Origin: Schistosoma mansoni
Lineage: Eukaryota > Platyhelminthes > Trematoda > Strigeidida > Schistosomatidae
Assembly: GCF_000237925.1 (NCBI RefSeq)
Contig: NC_031495.1
Span: 55,904,108-55,968,107, forward strand
Direction of reading: 5' to 3'
Length of the DNA: 64,000 nucleotides
The position numbers were made by a program, and so were the translations under genes. This document shows positions 36,064 through 47,287 of this stretch, piece after piece (the first letter of the stretch is position 1; each line of letters begins with the position of its first letter). The notes under the pieces were generated by a model. It had not been told where the DNA came from. It was given only the letters and a program-made list of their open reading frames with translations, and made no database searches.

Positions 36064-36536
36064 AATTGATGTCATCATTGTATTACAATGGAGTTCAACT
36101 GTTCAATTATCATTAAATAACCTATTCAATGAAATTGCTAACAAAAACTTACTATTTGAAAAGTGTACATGTTTAATTCTACCAATGATAGGTCAATTTA
36201 AACATGTAAAATTCAATTCAATTCAACATAAATCAATAAAATCTTCATTGCTCAAAAATGATGAAATTAAAGAAATGATTTGGTTACATATTGCATTGAA
36301 ACTAGGCTTGACTGTTTTACAAGTATGTAATGGAAATAAATTTTGGACAAGATTTCAATATACACAATCAATGAGTTTATTTGCAAGTGAAAAACTATAC
36401 CTTAATTTATACAATAATAGCCAATCAATACAGAAAACAAAATATAATAGTGAATTTCTAAAACGAAGTTTATTATTATATGAAAAATTTGGAGTAGGAC
36501 AATTGAAAATATTACCTATCCCAACAGGATATGTTG
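36064..36536 (+). CDS. Host gene, exon A (first recognisable exon; 5' incomplete)
   Basis: The acceptor is a pyrimidine-rich run ending TGAAATCAG; the donor is ATGTTG|GTAAGT. It encodes about 157 residues. The exon enters in phase 2 (last base of a codon), so at least one upstream exon must exist. Leaving phase is 1, which fits exon B. Features seen: mostly mixed hydrophobic and polar sequence with a stretch IWLHIALKLGLTVLQVC that could be a buried helix, and NKFWTRFQY. I do not recognise the family. Codon use is AT-biased like the rest of the window. Confidence 0.75.
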
Positions 36537-38625
36537 GTAAGTTATCATGGTGATGAGATTTGTTAGTTTTACAAATTGTCCAAGATACTCTCATGGAAGG
36601 TCTGTTTACTTTGAATGTCATGTTTTATCTGATTGAAAAATTCAAACTTTTAATTGGTTTTGTTTAAGAGAAATAAACGTCTATCTATAATTTCAACTAA
36701 GTTATCTTGTAGCTCACCTTTTTCATTCAAACACAGTCTTAGTTCAATTTTGAGGACACCTATGAATTATAAAGGGGAAAAACGAATAGCTCTTATTCAC
36801 TAGAGAGAAAGATGAATCTTCGACACTACGCTCGCTCCACTAGAGAAAATCGTCAACATTATTTGGAATTCATACGATGGACTACACTGAAAAGTCGTGC
36901 ATAGATGACAGCTCACAGATTCGTTCCAAGTGTGGACCGGTGTCAGACAAGGTTGTTTACTCTCGCCCTTTCTCTTTCTTCTGATGGTCAAATGGATTAT
37001 GAAGACCTCCACATCTCAAGGGAAGCACGGAATACAATGGTATTGAGATGATAGGGAAGATTTGAAACTCAGGTGGATGGTTTTAATGAAGTTTTGTTCT
37101 TTGAGCTGGATGATTTGGTCGTGGAGCTTTCATAATTATTTTGAACGACATCACCAGCACAAACTTCAGGTAACATCATCGATGAACAAGGAGGGTCTGA
37201 TGCTGATGTGAAAACACGGATTGGAAAGAGTAGCAACGGGAGCATTCCTACGGTTGAACAGCATATGGGATTCAAAACACCTGTAAACCAACATCAATGT
37301 CAGAAACTTCAATGAGAATGTCAAGACAGTCCTACTGTATGGAGTTGAAACTTGAAGAACTACTACAGCCATCATCAAAATGTACAAGTATTTATTTATC
37401 TACTCAATCTCCGTTGACCGGATACCATCAGCAACAACCTACTGTGAGAGAGAACATACCAGTTTCCAGATGGAGAAGAAATGACGAAATGACGATGGAG
37501 GTGGATAGGACGTAAACTGGGGAAATCATAAAACTGCATCACAAGGCAAGCTCTAACATGGAATCGTGAAAGTGGAAGGTAAGGAGGAATACCAAGAAAA
37601 ACATTGTGCCGGGAATTGGAAGCAGACATAAAAAGAATTAGTAGAAACGGGAAACAACTGGAAAGGATTGCTCAGGACAGAGAATGTTAGTGGTTAGTCT
37701 ATGCTCCTTCATGAGGTGTAACAGGAGTAGGTAAGTCAGTAACTCGAGAGAAAATGCAATTGTTTGATTACTTGTAAGGTGTATGTCCTTTTAGATTTAT
37801 AACTTACATGTATGTAAATCGAAGTCCTATAAACTGCGTCAAAATGACGTTAGTAAATGTCTGTTCACTTTTAGCAAATTGCAAACTACTATCAGTCTAA
37901 GAATCGTGACCAGTTATACCGTCAGTTGATGAGAGCTGGCCAGACATACGCAAACTGGCTATCTTCGTATACTACGAACGGTAGCCCATGAAATCAACAA
38001 GAAACCGACCACCTCGTCAACTATTTTCGGGATTTAAGGGCGGCCTGTTATGTGGCCAGCCGCAGGCAAGAGAAATTTGATTTGTAACCATTGGTCTAAT
38101 GGCAACAAGCTGGTAAAAACAATGAACATTCTAACGAAATCACTATTTGCAAATTTATTGATTTGTGGTCAGATGATGTAATATTCCTATTTAAAATTAC
38201 AAATCATTACCTAATTTTACTTTATAATTAATACTAGTCATCAAATAAGCTATAAATTATCAAAACTTTTGACCTTATTATACTACTCGTCAATTTATAT
38301 TAAGTAGAATATAAGGTTTGGAATAAATTTCTTCATTTCTTCACACTCGATTGTTTGAATTTCACTGAACTTACTATTTCATAAGAAGCTAATCAACTAG
38401 AATATTCGGCTGTTAAAACATATTAGTAAAACATTGAAATGTATAACAATAATTTGTGGAACATTTGCCTTTATTCTCTAGCTAACTTTAGGTCTTGATG
38501 TGTACAAATGAATGATCATATATATTCGTTTATTTTGTTATCTATCAACCGGAAAGATACCTTAAAGATAAATGCAAGTGAAATAACCATTCTAATGATT
38601 TTTCCCCCTTTTTTCATTAATTTAG
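36537..38625 (+). other. Intron A-B, containing a broken LINE
   Basis: Canonical GT…AG ends. The interior holds the SR2-like pseudogene at 36785-37735; the rest is featureless. Confidence 0.7.
36785..37735 (+). pseudogene. RTE/SR2-like LINE reverse transcriptase, interrupted
   Basis: Plus strand shows in order, across frameshifts: …VNII…NSYDGLH…, a TGVRQGCLLSP-like RT motif B (36940-36975), LMVKWIMKTSTS, GKHGIQW; then a block of repeat R in antisense (37055-37160) replacing the expected FADD motif C region; then IIDEQGGSDADVKTRIGK and the C-terminal HTLRKSS-, TWNRESGR- and RMGWRMLV-like remnants to 37735. Comparison is with the fragment at 50213-50812. It is dead, 5'-truncated and lies in an intron of the host gene in sense orientation. 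Confidence 0.8.
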
Positions 38626-38919
38626 CTAACCATAGCTCATCTTACAGTGTATTGTTTACATGGATCCCTTATGAAACAGAACTGTCCAACATAATAGAAC
38701 ATCATAAGAATTATGTCAAAGTATTTTTCTATTCAGTAACATTAGATTCAAAAAAAGCAAGTGATTCTGTCAATGAAACGCAATTAGTTCATCATCAAAT
38801 TGAAATTGAACAAAAGTTAAATAATGAAGCTATTACAATTACAAAATCCCTTATACAACAATTAACACGATATGTTGGAATGAATTGTTCAATTAATAAG
38901 AAAGGAAGTAATGAACATG
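38626..38919 (+). CDS. Host gene, exon B
   Basis: The acceptor has a textbook polypyrimidine tract (TTTTTCCCCCTTTTTTC) and TTTAG; the donor is CATG|GTAAAT. It takes phase 1 from exon A, forming a GCT codon, and leaves in phase 1. About 98 residues, including WIPYETELSNIIEHHKNYVK and a glutamate- and asparagine-rich predicted helix (HHQIEIEQKLNNEAITI). No recognised domain. Confidence 0.8.
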
Positions 38920-40158
38920 GTAAATTTGTTTGAAATATTTGAATCAAACTAATGTTTTGTAGTAAGGAATAATATTTCAACGTTTTCTGTTCATGTAGAG
39001 GTTTGTGAAGATTATTGAATGTGATTGATATCATGAACCGATCTAAGTTAGACACCTACTAAAAACTAGGAAACACTGGATTGCTGGTTCATTCTTGTAT
39101 GGGACTCCTTTGGGGGTAAACATTCACCAACCTAAGACCTTCGGTCTAGCGTACAAACGTTTAATCTCTCAAAAGATATCTAACTCAGCTAGGTTTGTGA
39201 CATGAAACAAAGCGTTTTGTTTTTCATCATATAGTCAGAATTAATCATAGTTTATACAAAACATCCACATGAATTGAATAGTAGACCAAGGACATTTTAA
39301 TGCTTTGACATATAAATTACACCTAATGTTATGACATTATACAATCCTCAATGTATGTAGTAGAAAAAAATCTTATGCAGTGTTTAAATACTATGATTAA
39401 CATTGTTCATAATCCGTAATTAGTGAAACTTTCGTTAAACACAGAAATTTTGCAGAAACAGCGACTGGGTCCTCTGACTGGGTCCTCTTGTTAGCTAACG
39501 TAACTCAGTCTATTTAAATCTGTTTCATTTCAGCTTTATGAGATTCACATTCAAATTTTTGAGTGATCAGTAGTTTCCGTCATATTTCTATTACCTCTTA
39601 ATTATTACTATTCAGGAAATGAGAATTCATTTAAACTACTATTTCCCTTTGGACTAGCTAATTAAACTGACTGATAATAAAACAAAAATCAAGGCAAGTA
39701 TTTTCAAAACTCAGTATTCAAGGTTACAACGCTACAAAAAAAACTCACTTAAAAATTAAAATACAGTTTTCTCTGAGAATGAAAATGTGTCGACAGAAAC
39801 TTGCAGTCTGTTGGTTGCTTAAACGCTGTCAAGAATACAAGTTTAGAAGCTACAAAAGTTTTTGAGATGGTGTAAAATAATTCCCATCCATTCCAGCTCA
39901 ACTTAATTTTGACACTTTTATTTTAATCAAGGAGTCTTAGTAGTTCCTATTTCGGGCTGAATAAGAAAGGCTTTTATTCAACAGCTGATAAGACTTACAA
40001 TTGAGATTATGTTAGATCTATTTCGAATAGGTGGTTTGTGGAGAATTTGGGATCGGAGGAAAATGTTTATATTCAGGAGCTAGTATTAGCTATAGAAACA
40101 CCGAAAACAAGAAATCATTGCGGTAGCCATTCCATTTGAATTTGTAACCGAATTCTAG
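38920..40158 (+). other. Intron B-C with a SINE scrap
   Basis: GT…AG ends. 39066-39135 is a decayed minus-strand family-1 ribozyme region (GGAAACACTGGATTGC, TGTATGGGACTCC). Confidence 0.65.
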
Positions 40159-40378
40159 TGCTGACCGAAGAATTAAATAAAATTAAACCATATGTTGAAA
40201 ATTTCTCATCTGTTTTCTGCTTACTTTTTGTTTCTAAATTCACTCAATTTTATGGTACAGATGTGACTTATTCTCAGTCGAAAATAACTCGGTCAAAAAC
40301 ATTCACCTCAGGCTTAAATCCTTTAAAACGTACAATTTATACAAACGGAGTACGTTCAACAACCAATCCAATTTTAAG
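40159..40378 (+). CDS. Host gene, exon C
   Basis: Acceptor CCGAATTCTAG, donor TTTTAAG|GTTAGT. Enters in phase 1 (G|TG gives Val), leaves in phase 2. Encodes about 73 residues beginning LTEELNKIKPYVENFSSVF and ending in a basic, Ser/Thr-rich stretch (SKITRSKTFTSGLNPLKRT). No recognised domain. Confidence 0.8.
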
Positions 40379-43300
40379 GTTAGTAAATTATATTTATTCA
40401 CATAGTATTTGTTTCATAGTATTAATTTTAAACTTGTTCAAATTAGTGGTGTTTCATGGGTGAGCTAGTAGATCTTCTGGTTGACACTTCACTGATTCGT
40501 AATCGCAGTTGAACTTACGTCACGTCTCCTACACTTAGGCTTGTTTACATTTAGTTTTGTTAAGTACTTCAGTTAGCTTATTCAACACACAGTACTCTCC
40601 GAACAGTAACAATTTATATATCTTGGTATTATTATGATGTCTCCATAAACATGTATTCTTGATCACATGTTACAGCCTAGTGCATATCCTTCTCTCCTAG
40701 CTTAATTGTCAGTTGCTTAAAACACTCGATCAATCATTCCCATTCCCATGTATATGTACTTAAATCTCATTAGTTCATTCGACTCTTAAATCGCCTCTGT
40801 ATTCGCTCGCTCGCGTTAGAATTTCTTCCTAAATTGGCATTGTGTACTTGTGGTTTAGTGATCTGTGCTTTTCAATGATAAGTTATGGTCGGCGCTTTGC
40901 ATTTCCTTATCATGATACTGGAGTAAAAGCCTTCTCAAGTCAGAAAATATTTTTTGGGCATGAGTGGCGATAAACACAAACCTAGTTATCAACCTTCGTG
41001 TCTGTTACCTACAAACATTTTAAATCATACTCATTTCATTATATCTCATTCTTAAATTGGTCAATTAACAATGAGTAATTTTGATCAATAAAACTCAATA
41101 ACATCCCAACAAACTGTCCAATGTAACAAATATCAAACGGAGAGATTTTATGCTGACACGAATACTTCCGAAATCAGTCTTATCCTGAACACCTAACTTA
41201 TTTTATATTTGAAGGGATGTTACGCTCAACCAATGAAGTAAATGCATTTTTTATACAATGGGCTGAGGTGAAATGTCTTATGTGATCTATTTAACTGAAA
41301 TTCGGCGCTCAGTTGTGTGAGTAGATTATCACTCTGTTTATCTTACTTATTCTGTAAAAACATCGATGCATCTAAGTAATATAAACGTAGTTACCAATCT
41401 GTAGTTGACGTGGACTGTGGTTGATTTAAAAAGTACTGGATACTTGTCCTGATTCAGTCAAATTTTACGACATACCTACAATCAATCAATGCATCCCTAA
41501 ACAGATAAAAAACGCCATTTCAAATTCTAACACCAGCATCTCTTTTGAAAATTCAACAAAACTTTTGGCAGAAGTTTAATATACAGATGAATCGATCAGA
41601 ATTCAGAAAGTAAATTGCGTTTGTGCAAAATTCAAATATTAAATAATGCAGCGGGTTAAACTATCTGTTTCTGGTTTCAATTTCAAGACTGTCTTAATCT
41701 GAGGCTTGCGTTATTCATCACTGTTGCTTGTTACTTTTTTTAATAAAAGTTGCATGCACTTGCTGGGTCATCGACGCATCGTTTTTCTCGTTCTTCTCTT
41801 TTCAACTCCTTCCCACTCATTCTACTCTGCACACTGTTGCTACCTTCCGGCTAGACACGAACCGCTACATATACAACCAGTAGTAGTGTTAGGAATGTTC
41901 AAATTGATGAACAAAAGTTATTCAGTAATACAACTTAATAAAAATGATACTGTTCATCTAATCAAATAATCAATTGTCTATCTACAAATTCTCTATCATA
42001 GGCAAATCAACACAATACATCATTTACAACAACAAACTATTCATTCTGAAACCATGCTTAACTCAATCACAATATATTTCATGAATGAATAATTCTGNNN
42101 NNNNNNNNNNNNNNNNNNNNNNNNNNNNNNNNNNNNNNNNNNNNNNNNNNNNNNNNNNNNNNNNNNNNNNNNNNNNNNNNNNNNNNNNNNNNNNNNNNNN
42201 NNNNNNNNNNNNNNNNNNNNNNNNNNNNNNNNNNNNNNNNNNNNNNNNNNNNNNNNNNNNNNNNNNNNNNNNNNNNNNNNNNNNNNNNNNNNNNNNNNNN
42301 NNNNNNNNNNNNNNNNNNNNNNNNNNNNNNNNNNNNNNNNNNNNNNNNNNNNNNNNNNNNNNNNNNNNNNNNNNNNNNNNNNNNNNNNNNNNNNNNNNNN
42401 NNNNNNNNNNNNNNNNNNNNNNNNNNAACCCCATATAGGTGACCTGTTAAACTAAGAGTAAATTCTTGTTATTACTCAGCTGGCATTTGGTTTATAATTT
42501 TATCCAAGAAGTACTGGCTACTTATAAGTAAAACATTACGTTTAAAGTAAAAGTTATTATTCTAATAGATCAAGGAAGGTGCTGTCATTGAGAATGATGA
42601 AAATTATCATTTCATTCCCCTGGATTTACAACTCAAGTAAAAACCAAGGGGATGAGGATGACGAACTTCTTATAGGTCAAGCAGTAGTTTATTGAGTGGA
42701 GATAATGAATGATATGGTGAGAATAGGATATTATGTGGAAGGCTTACTGCTTCCGATTCAGATTACATATATAATACTATAGTATATAATAAGGGGTAGT
42801 TCCTTTTTCTTTGTTCGGACAACAGTTTCAACCAATTCACACCATTAGTGGTAGGCAAACTAATCTACACTCTTTTATGGCATAAATGCTTTGGAGTTTT
42901 GGATTTTTTGATTATGTGATACTCATAACATTAGTTCCTCGACTTTTTAACAAATCTTCCAACAAATGTTGTTAAAACCATGAGAAACCTTTCATAAGGG
43001 TATCTATAACTTAGTGAAGGACCCAGAGAAATGCTGATACTTTCCTAAATTACCAAGTGGAATTGTAGATTAAGTGGTCTCATTTAGATTAAAGAAAAGT
43101 AATTATAAACCTTAAAAATCCGTAAACCACATAGAAGCACCACAACAGTGAGGTTTTCGTCATCTTTTAGAGACTAGTTTTTGATTTTGACAGTCTCTAG
43201 TACTCACTGGCTGATAAAAGGATTATAACTTCCAGGATCACTTCAGCATAGCTCAATATCGCTGCTGTAATGAAGCTTGGTCATAGATAACAACAGTATG

Positions 43301-43397
43301 CGGAATCTTACTCGACGTATGATTATATTTTTTACTTATACAGTTTTGATATTTAATTACTTTTTACCATTGAAATATTTTGATTTTATTTGAATAG
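40379..43397 (+). other. Intron C-D, contains an assembly gap
   Basis: GT…AG ends. AT-rich; 42098-42426 is N. The 87-codon open frame at 41706-41969 shows no domain and no splice context, so I do not call it. Confidence 0.65.
42098..42426. other. Assembly gap, 329 N
   Basis: 329 N, not a round number, so the gap size was probably estimated. It lies inside the host-gene intron. Confidence 0.95.
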
Positions 43398-43497
43398 GAA
43401 AAATCGTGAACAGAAATATGAAAATGATGTGGTTAAGTCTCCTGAAGATAATCAGAAGCACAAAAATGGAATTAAACAAGTTACATTCAGTGAAACG
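43398..43497 (+). CDS. Host gene, exon D (short; alternative donor possible)
   Basis: Acceptor TTATTTGAATAG. Enters in phase 2 (AG|G gives Arg). The donor at 43498 (GAAACG|GTAACC) gives phase 0 and 33 residues, highly charged (KNREQKYENDVVKSPEDNQK). A second donor at 43549 (TACGG|GTAATG) also keeps phase 0 and would add 17 residues (VTTIYVQFYFDDSNFVR). I cannot choose between them from sequence alone. Confidence 0.7.
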
Positions 43498-44856
43498 GTA
43501 ACCACAATTTATGTACAGTTTTACTTTGATGACAGTAATTTTGTACGGGTAATGAATTTATGTATATACACCAAATCTTTACAAGAGGCGAATGTAGTTG
43601 GCTAGGCTACAGTGGTATCTTGTGTCTTAGTCAATAATTGTTTAGTAATGAACCATGAGAATACGTTACTTACTGTATAATTAGGGTGTGGAGTGGCCCA
43701 GATTTATTTCACGCGATAAAAAACTGACTGACATGAGAAACGGGACGTTATATATTTATATAATTGAACAGAAAGTTATGAGTGATAGAATGAATGACAT
43801 AATTGTGTGTCATTGGATACGGTGCTTTACCGCAATTTATTCGTTATTTTTATCCTGAATGAAATTCATACTGTGTCTATGAGATCCATAACAAATAGGA
43901 GCAGTGATATAGATAAAGACAGCTAACAGACTTATTTATAAACCAAAAAATTATGAGAAAGAGTTTAGTTTTTTTTATATTTTGGTTCGATACTAAACAG
44001 CCAGAGTTAGGTTACAGAAGATAAACAATTCCTTGCTAGAAAAGTAGATGAATACAAACTAGAAATGAAACTGACGTTTAAGACTTTGGACTGCCAAAAG
44101 TAAAAGAAGCTTGTAGATGGTATGAAAATATTTTGCTCTGAATAGCTATAAAGAATGACCGAGAATTTCTTAATTGATTCAAAAGATAGTACTAAATTTA
44201 CGTATCATTGAATATAAAACCTGACGTTTATTATATTTTCCTCCAAAAACTATCCATAAAATCTAATCATGACCTCACTCGAATCGGAAATATTGACCAC
44301 CTAACTTATAAATCTTGCTGAATGTTTAGAGATTTAGTTTTAACACAAAATAACTTCATATGATGAATTATTAAAATCAAGGAACATTGAATAACTGTTT
44401 CGTTATAGTTTGGGATTCTTTAGCAGTTATTATCCAAAGTACCCCTATCAATGAGTGATTAAACTCATTACCCTCGGGTCTCCCTAAAAGGGTGTTACCT
44501 TTGAATTAGCTTGTCAGAATGCACTCATTCACAATTTATATTACAATTAATTTGTAATATAGTGTTATTACTGAGTTTTTTTAACATTTAGGTTAACTGT
44601 AACCACACTTTATTCAGAGTATACATAAAAGCGTATGAATTGAAATATATTTAGCTTAGAGTACTTTATCCCACAGTTAGTTTTTATGACAAAAAAAAAG
44701 TTATGTCAATGCCGTCATTGTTTTAACGTCCTATCTATCATGAAAGCAAAAAGTTGAGAATGTACTAACCTTTGTGAATTTCACTGTTTTCTTTCTTCGC
44801 ATCATTAAAAGTGATAACTAAGTTTACTAACCACATACATATACTATTTTTTAAAG
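43498..44856 (+). other. Intron D-E, nothing recognised
   Basis: GT…AG ends; AT-rich interior without repeats I recognise. Confidence 0.6.
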
Positions 44857-45151
44857 GTTAAATTTGTTTCAACTGAAGACTTTGTTAAGAAAGTTACAAT
44901 GAAGTCATCTGTAAATGTGAATCGATCAGTGACACCGGAAATACTGCCATCGCCAATGGTAAGAGGAATATCAACACAAACACCATTACCACCACAAACA
45001 ACAGTAGTTAATACTAATACTACTAATGCTACTATTACTACGAATATTCCTGAAAGTCCTGTTATTGTATCAAATGAAAAAAACAATGACGAATTCTTTC
45101 TTCAGTCTATTGAAGAATGTTCTTCTGAAGGGAAAACCGAGACTCTACTAA
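44857..45151 (+). CDS. Host gene, exon E
   Basis: Acceptor ATTTTTTAAAG, phase 0 entry. Encodes VKFVSTEDFVKKVTM and then a low-complexity Pro/Thr/Asn-rich segment (PLPPQTTVVNTNTTNATIT), likely disordered. The donor CTACTAA|GTAATT is weak but is the one that gives phase 1, required by exon F. Without splicing the frame would stop at 45186 and give an alternative short C-terminus. Confidence 0.7.
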
Positions 45152-46805
45152 GTAATTCCTTAAATTTAACATATGTTTGTTTTTGAAATCATAATTGATT
45201 AATGACATATTAATTTATGCTTTATGAATGTTGTACCAGTTGGAATTTCCGTTGTCTTCATAACTTGAAGTTAGTATTAATGATATTGCGTTTTTTCTCA
45301 ATAACAATCAACAAGTATCCCTTACCAATTTAGTTTCTACGTGTTTTGTGATGTTTTCTTCGACAAATAACGCTTAGTGAGATAGTTATTTAAACTCTAA
45401 CACCTAAAAACTTCAACTGCTGATGGTTGTTATCGCACCGTTATACTAACGTGACTCACATCAACAGTCAGTAACATAACGAACTGATGGTGTCCATATT
45501 GATCATTTTTAAAAGTTTTCCGAAAGCGGGTGAAATATTTCTTCATAATCTACATCAGCTAGAAAAATACTGACCTCCTGTGAATAAAAGATAGGTGTTT
45601 CACCCTACTTCAGAACTTCTCAACAATGCTCGTAAAAAAGCAATGCGTTCTAACACTTGTATATAAGACCAAGACCAAAGTCTAAGAAAATTCATACTAT
45701 TAAACTGCAGAGGTACACTCCAACTTCACTCAATTCATATACCTTTACAGACTATCCTGGATAATCACTAATCCTGTGTTTACTGAATATTGTCTTTTTC
45801 AAATTAAGTTCGCCCATGTTCTAGTGCACAATTCTTTCGAAATTACACCTTAAAATTGTTTTGATTTTGTTCGGAAAAAGCATGAAAGCTTTACGATTAA
45901 ATCACCCAACTCAGAGAACAAGATCCCACTGGAATCACCTGTTCGAACTACAAACCTTCCTGATCATCTTTAATATGTCATGGGGGGAACAGTTACCTAT
46001 TTATAAGATTGGATAAGGAAAGTGTTTTATAAAGAAAACTACTTTAAGTCAGAAAATGTATATTAATTAAATTTCTATCATTAGTTTTAAACAACAACAA
46101 CGAAGAAGAAGAAGAAGAAGGAATTATCGAATGATCCACGACTTTTCATGATTTTTCAGTTTGTCTTTAAAAATGATTTTCATAGTAAATATATAATTTT
46201 TTTATAAGTGAATTGTTTGTACCTCCTTATTTTTCATTTCATTTTCATTCTTTCACATTCTTATTTTATCAGAAGGGGTTTTTGTGGAGATTTAGTATTT
46301 TCATAGTTGAAAGCGTGAGTCGATTGAAGCTAGACCACCATGGAAAACCTGGAAACACTGGACAGCCGTTTCGTCCTATTATGGGACTCCTAAGCAGTGT
46401 ACATCCACGACCTCGCCTCGCGAGATTTGAACTCAGGACCTTCCAGTTTCGCGCGCGAGCACTTAACCGGTAGACCACTGAGCCAGTATCCCATGGTGTT
46501 TATGTCTAACTCCAACCAATCCACGATGTTTGAACAACCGTTCACCAATTGTCTTCAATGAGTTTCTATCTCACAAAACGGCCGTCCAGTTCTTCCAGGT
46601 TTTCCCTGGTGGTCTAACTTCAATTGACTCACTCTTTCAACTATGAAAATTCTTATTTTCATTAATTTCATCCATTAAGTCAGTTCTAACAGACAGCTAC
46701 ACTGATAGTTTTTCTTTTATTATATCACATTTTTCTGTTTATAAGACTATTTCTTACACATGATAATAATACTATTGGTTAATGCTGTTTCTTCACTTTT
46801 TTTAG
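45152..46805 (+). other. Intron E-F with GAA microsatellite and an inverted SINE
   Basis: (AAC)n/(GAA)n at 46092-46120; a family-1 inverted-repeat element at 46268-46650. The rest is featureless. Confidence 0.65.
46268..46650. mobile_element. Inverted-repeat form of family-1 SINE
   Basis: A minus-strand SINE from its tail (ATCAGAAGGGGTTTTTGTGG) through ribozyme and tRNA-like head (antisense B box GAGATTTGAACTCAGG) to the leader, then a sense tail (AAAACGGCCGTCCAGTTC … ACTATGAAAATTC). The minus ribozyme has CTTAGGA (G to T in the core), so it is inactive. The termini are inverted repeats of about 90-100 bp. Confidence 0.8.
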
Positions 46806-47287
46806 CCAAATCAACTTCATGCCCTAATCAATTGGCACAGCATACATTAAATAATCATTCTAGACCTACATCATTATTTGAAAAGGATTCCGATTATCAA
46901 TATTATTACTATTATAATAGTGATCAGAAATATGAAAAATTTCCATTATCAGCCACCGTATTATTAGCTATACCTGAAGGTGGTGAAAATGACTACTATG
47001 CTGATTCACCACAATGTATAACAGTTAAAGAACTGAAAGAATTAGGTTTGTACGCTAGTGAAGAGGATGATGACGACGAAGATGAAGATGATGAAGGTGA
47101 AAGCAACATGAATGAAGGCAGAAATGAGAATGACACAGGAAGAAATGTGTATGAGTTAGATAATACATTGCCAGATGATGGAACTAATAGTTCTAGTTTT
47201 ATCAGTGAAACTGTACCCGATTTTACTGAAATACATATTCCAAACAATATCAGTCTAACACACCATGAAGAAGTAATGATCTCATAA
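46806..47287 (+). CDS. Host gene, terminal exon F
   Basis: Acceptor CACTTTTTTTAG, phase 1 entry. Encodes about 160 residues and ends at TAA (47285-47287). Contains a tyrosine-rich run (DYQYYYYYNSD), CITVKELKELGLYAS, and a strongly acidic tract EEDDDDEDEDDEGE, followed by a Ser/Thr/Asn-rich tail with several N-x-S/T sites (NGT-like TNSS, NISLT). The acidic tract suggests a disordered, possibly partner-binding C-terminus. With exons A-E the visible protein is about 620 residues. Product unknown. Confidence 0.75.

Noticed and set aside
41706-41969. 87-codon frame as an extra exon of the host gene
   Set aside because: No acceptor/donor pair with a phase fitting exons C (phase 2) and D, and no recognisable domain.
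46996-47247. Serine-rich minus-strand frame
   Set aside because: Antisense of the acidic tract in exon F (GAT/GAA codons read backwards as serine).
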